Source: Nitrososphaerota archaeon
GTDB lineage: Archaea > Thermoproteota > Nitrososphaeria > Nitrososphaerales > Nitrosopumilaceae
Length of the DNA: 12,456 nt
Assembly (NCBI GenBank): GCA_002730325.1
Contig: PBZV01000019.1
Location: forward strand, 22,026-34,481
Reading direction: 5' to 3'
Shown one piece after another: positions 12,320 through 12,456 of this stretch (within the stretch, counting starts at the first letter, position 1; each line of letters opens with the position of its first letter). The translations under genes were made by a program, and so were the position numbers. The notes below the pieces were generated by a model, which was given only the letters and a program-made list of their open reading frames with translations, did not search any database and had not been told where the DNA came from.

Positions 12320-12456
12320 TTTACATATCAAAAATATGAAATATTTATTTTTGTGCTATTATGGTTTAAGAAAAAACCTGATTTACCAAAAAATAATCCA
12401 GGGACTGTTAAATTTTAAAATAATAAAAAAGAAATTAAATTGATTGAATTAATCTA
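12320..12456. other. 137-base AT-rich tail with no convincing gene
   Basis: After the cyclase stop there is a T-rich stretch (about 12341-12352) that could terminate transcription. A short frame from GTG at 12353 to TAA at 12418 encodes 21 residues (LLWFKKKPDLPKNNPGTVKF after the start). It is in the cyclase frame, past its stop, and has no ATG. I do not call it a gene. Confidence 0.4.

Noticed and set aside
12353..12418. Short frame (21 residues, GTG start) with a protein-like Lys/Pro-rich sequence after the cyclase stop
   Set aside because: Too short, no ATG, no ribosome site, and in the same frame as the cyclase just past its stop. A match to a conserved small protein in relatives would revive it.
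1..12456. Mobile element, CRISPR array, tRNA gene or attachment site
   Set aside because: No transposase, regularly spaced repeat, cloverleaf or flanking duplication was found on either strand; the only exact long repeat is the in-gene 57-base tandem copy.

Overview
The window looks like a piece of a marine ammonia-oxidising archaeon of the Nitrosopumilus type (Nitrososphaerota/Thaumarchaeota). That assignment is an inference. It rests on the strongly AT-rich DNA, tight ATGA/TAATG gene overlaps, the near absence of Shine-Dalgarno sites, several TTG starts, TATA-like boxes about 25 bases before start codons, and archaeal families: UPF0200, UPF0201, the THUMP-type tRNA G10 methyltransferase, and an archaeal-style PRPP synthetase. 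No mobile element, CRISPR array, tRNA or rRNA gene was seen.

Layout. Bases 1-291 (minus) hold the N-terminal 97 codons of the 2'-5' RNA ligase-like phosphodiesterase ThpR. It diverges from a two-gene plus-strand operon (364-1304) coding for a UPF0200 P-loop kinase-like protein and a UPF0201 RNA-binding-like protein. A small membrane-anchored protein with an exact 57-base tandem repeat follows (1385-1759). It converges on a long minus-strand cluster, read from right to left: an MscS-family channel (6994-5255), then four genes overlapping by 1-4 bases: prs, trmG10, rnz and a class III-like sirtuin (5210-1767). A divergent gap at 6995-7092 separates the channel from a plus-strand radical SAM protein related to lysine 2,3-aminomutase (7093-8481). 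Next come a small secreted or membrane-anchored protein (8537-9187), a J-domain-like protein with a large beta-rich C-terminal part (9343-10485), and a transmembrane dCache-HAMP-class III nucleotide cyclase (10541-12319). The last 137 bases hold no convincing gene.

How the genes fit together. The core of the window is housekeeping. PRPP synthesis, tRNA G10 methylation and tRNA 3' processing are co-transcribed with an NAD-dependent lysine deacylase; ThpR and UPF0201 add further likely RNA functions. The right half is more accessory and membrane- or signal-related: osmotic channel, aminomutase-like enzyme, exported protein, degenerate J-protein and receptor cyclase. The most interesting observations are: substrate-site changes in the aminomutase-like enzyme resembling those of glutamate 2,3-aminomutase; a desuccinylase-type Tyr/Arg pair in the sirtuin; an Arg-to-Lys change in an otherwise intact adenylate cyclase site; HSD in place of HPD in the J domain; a Cys cluster and a large insert in the channel; and the exact tandem repeat. 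No complete new multi-gene system is evident. Family calls come from reading motifs, without database searches.
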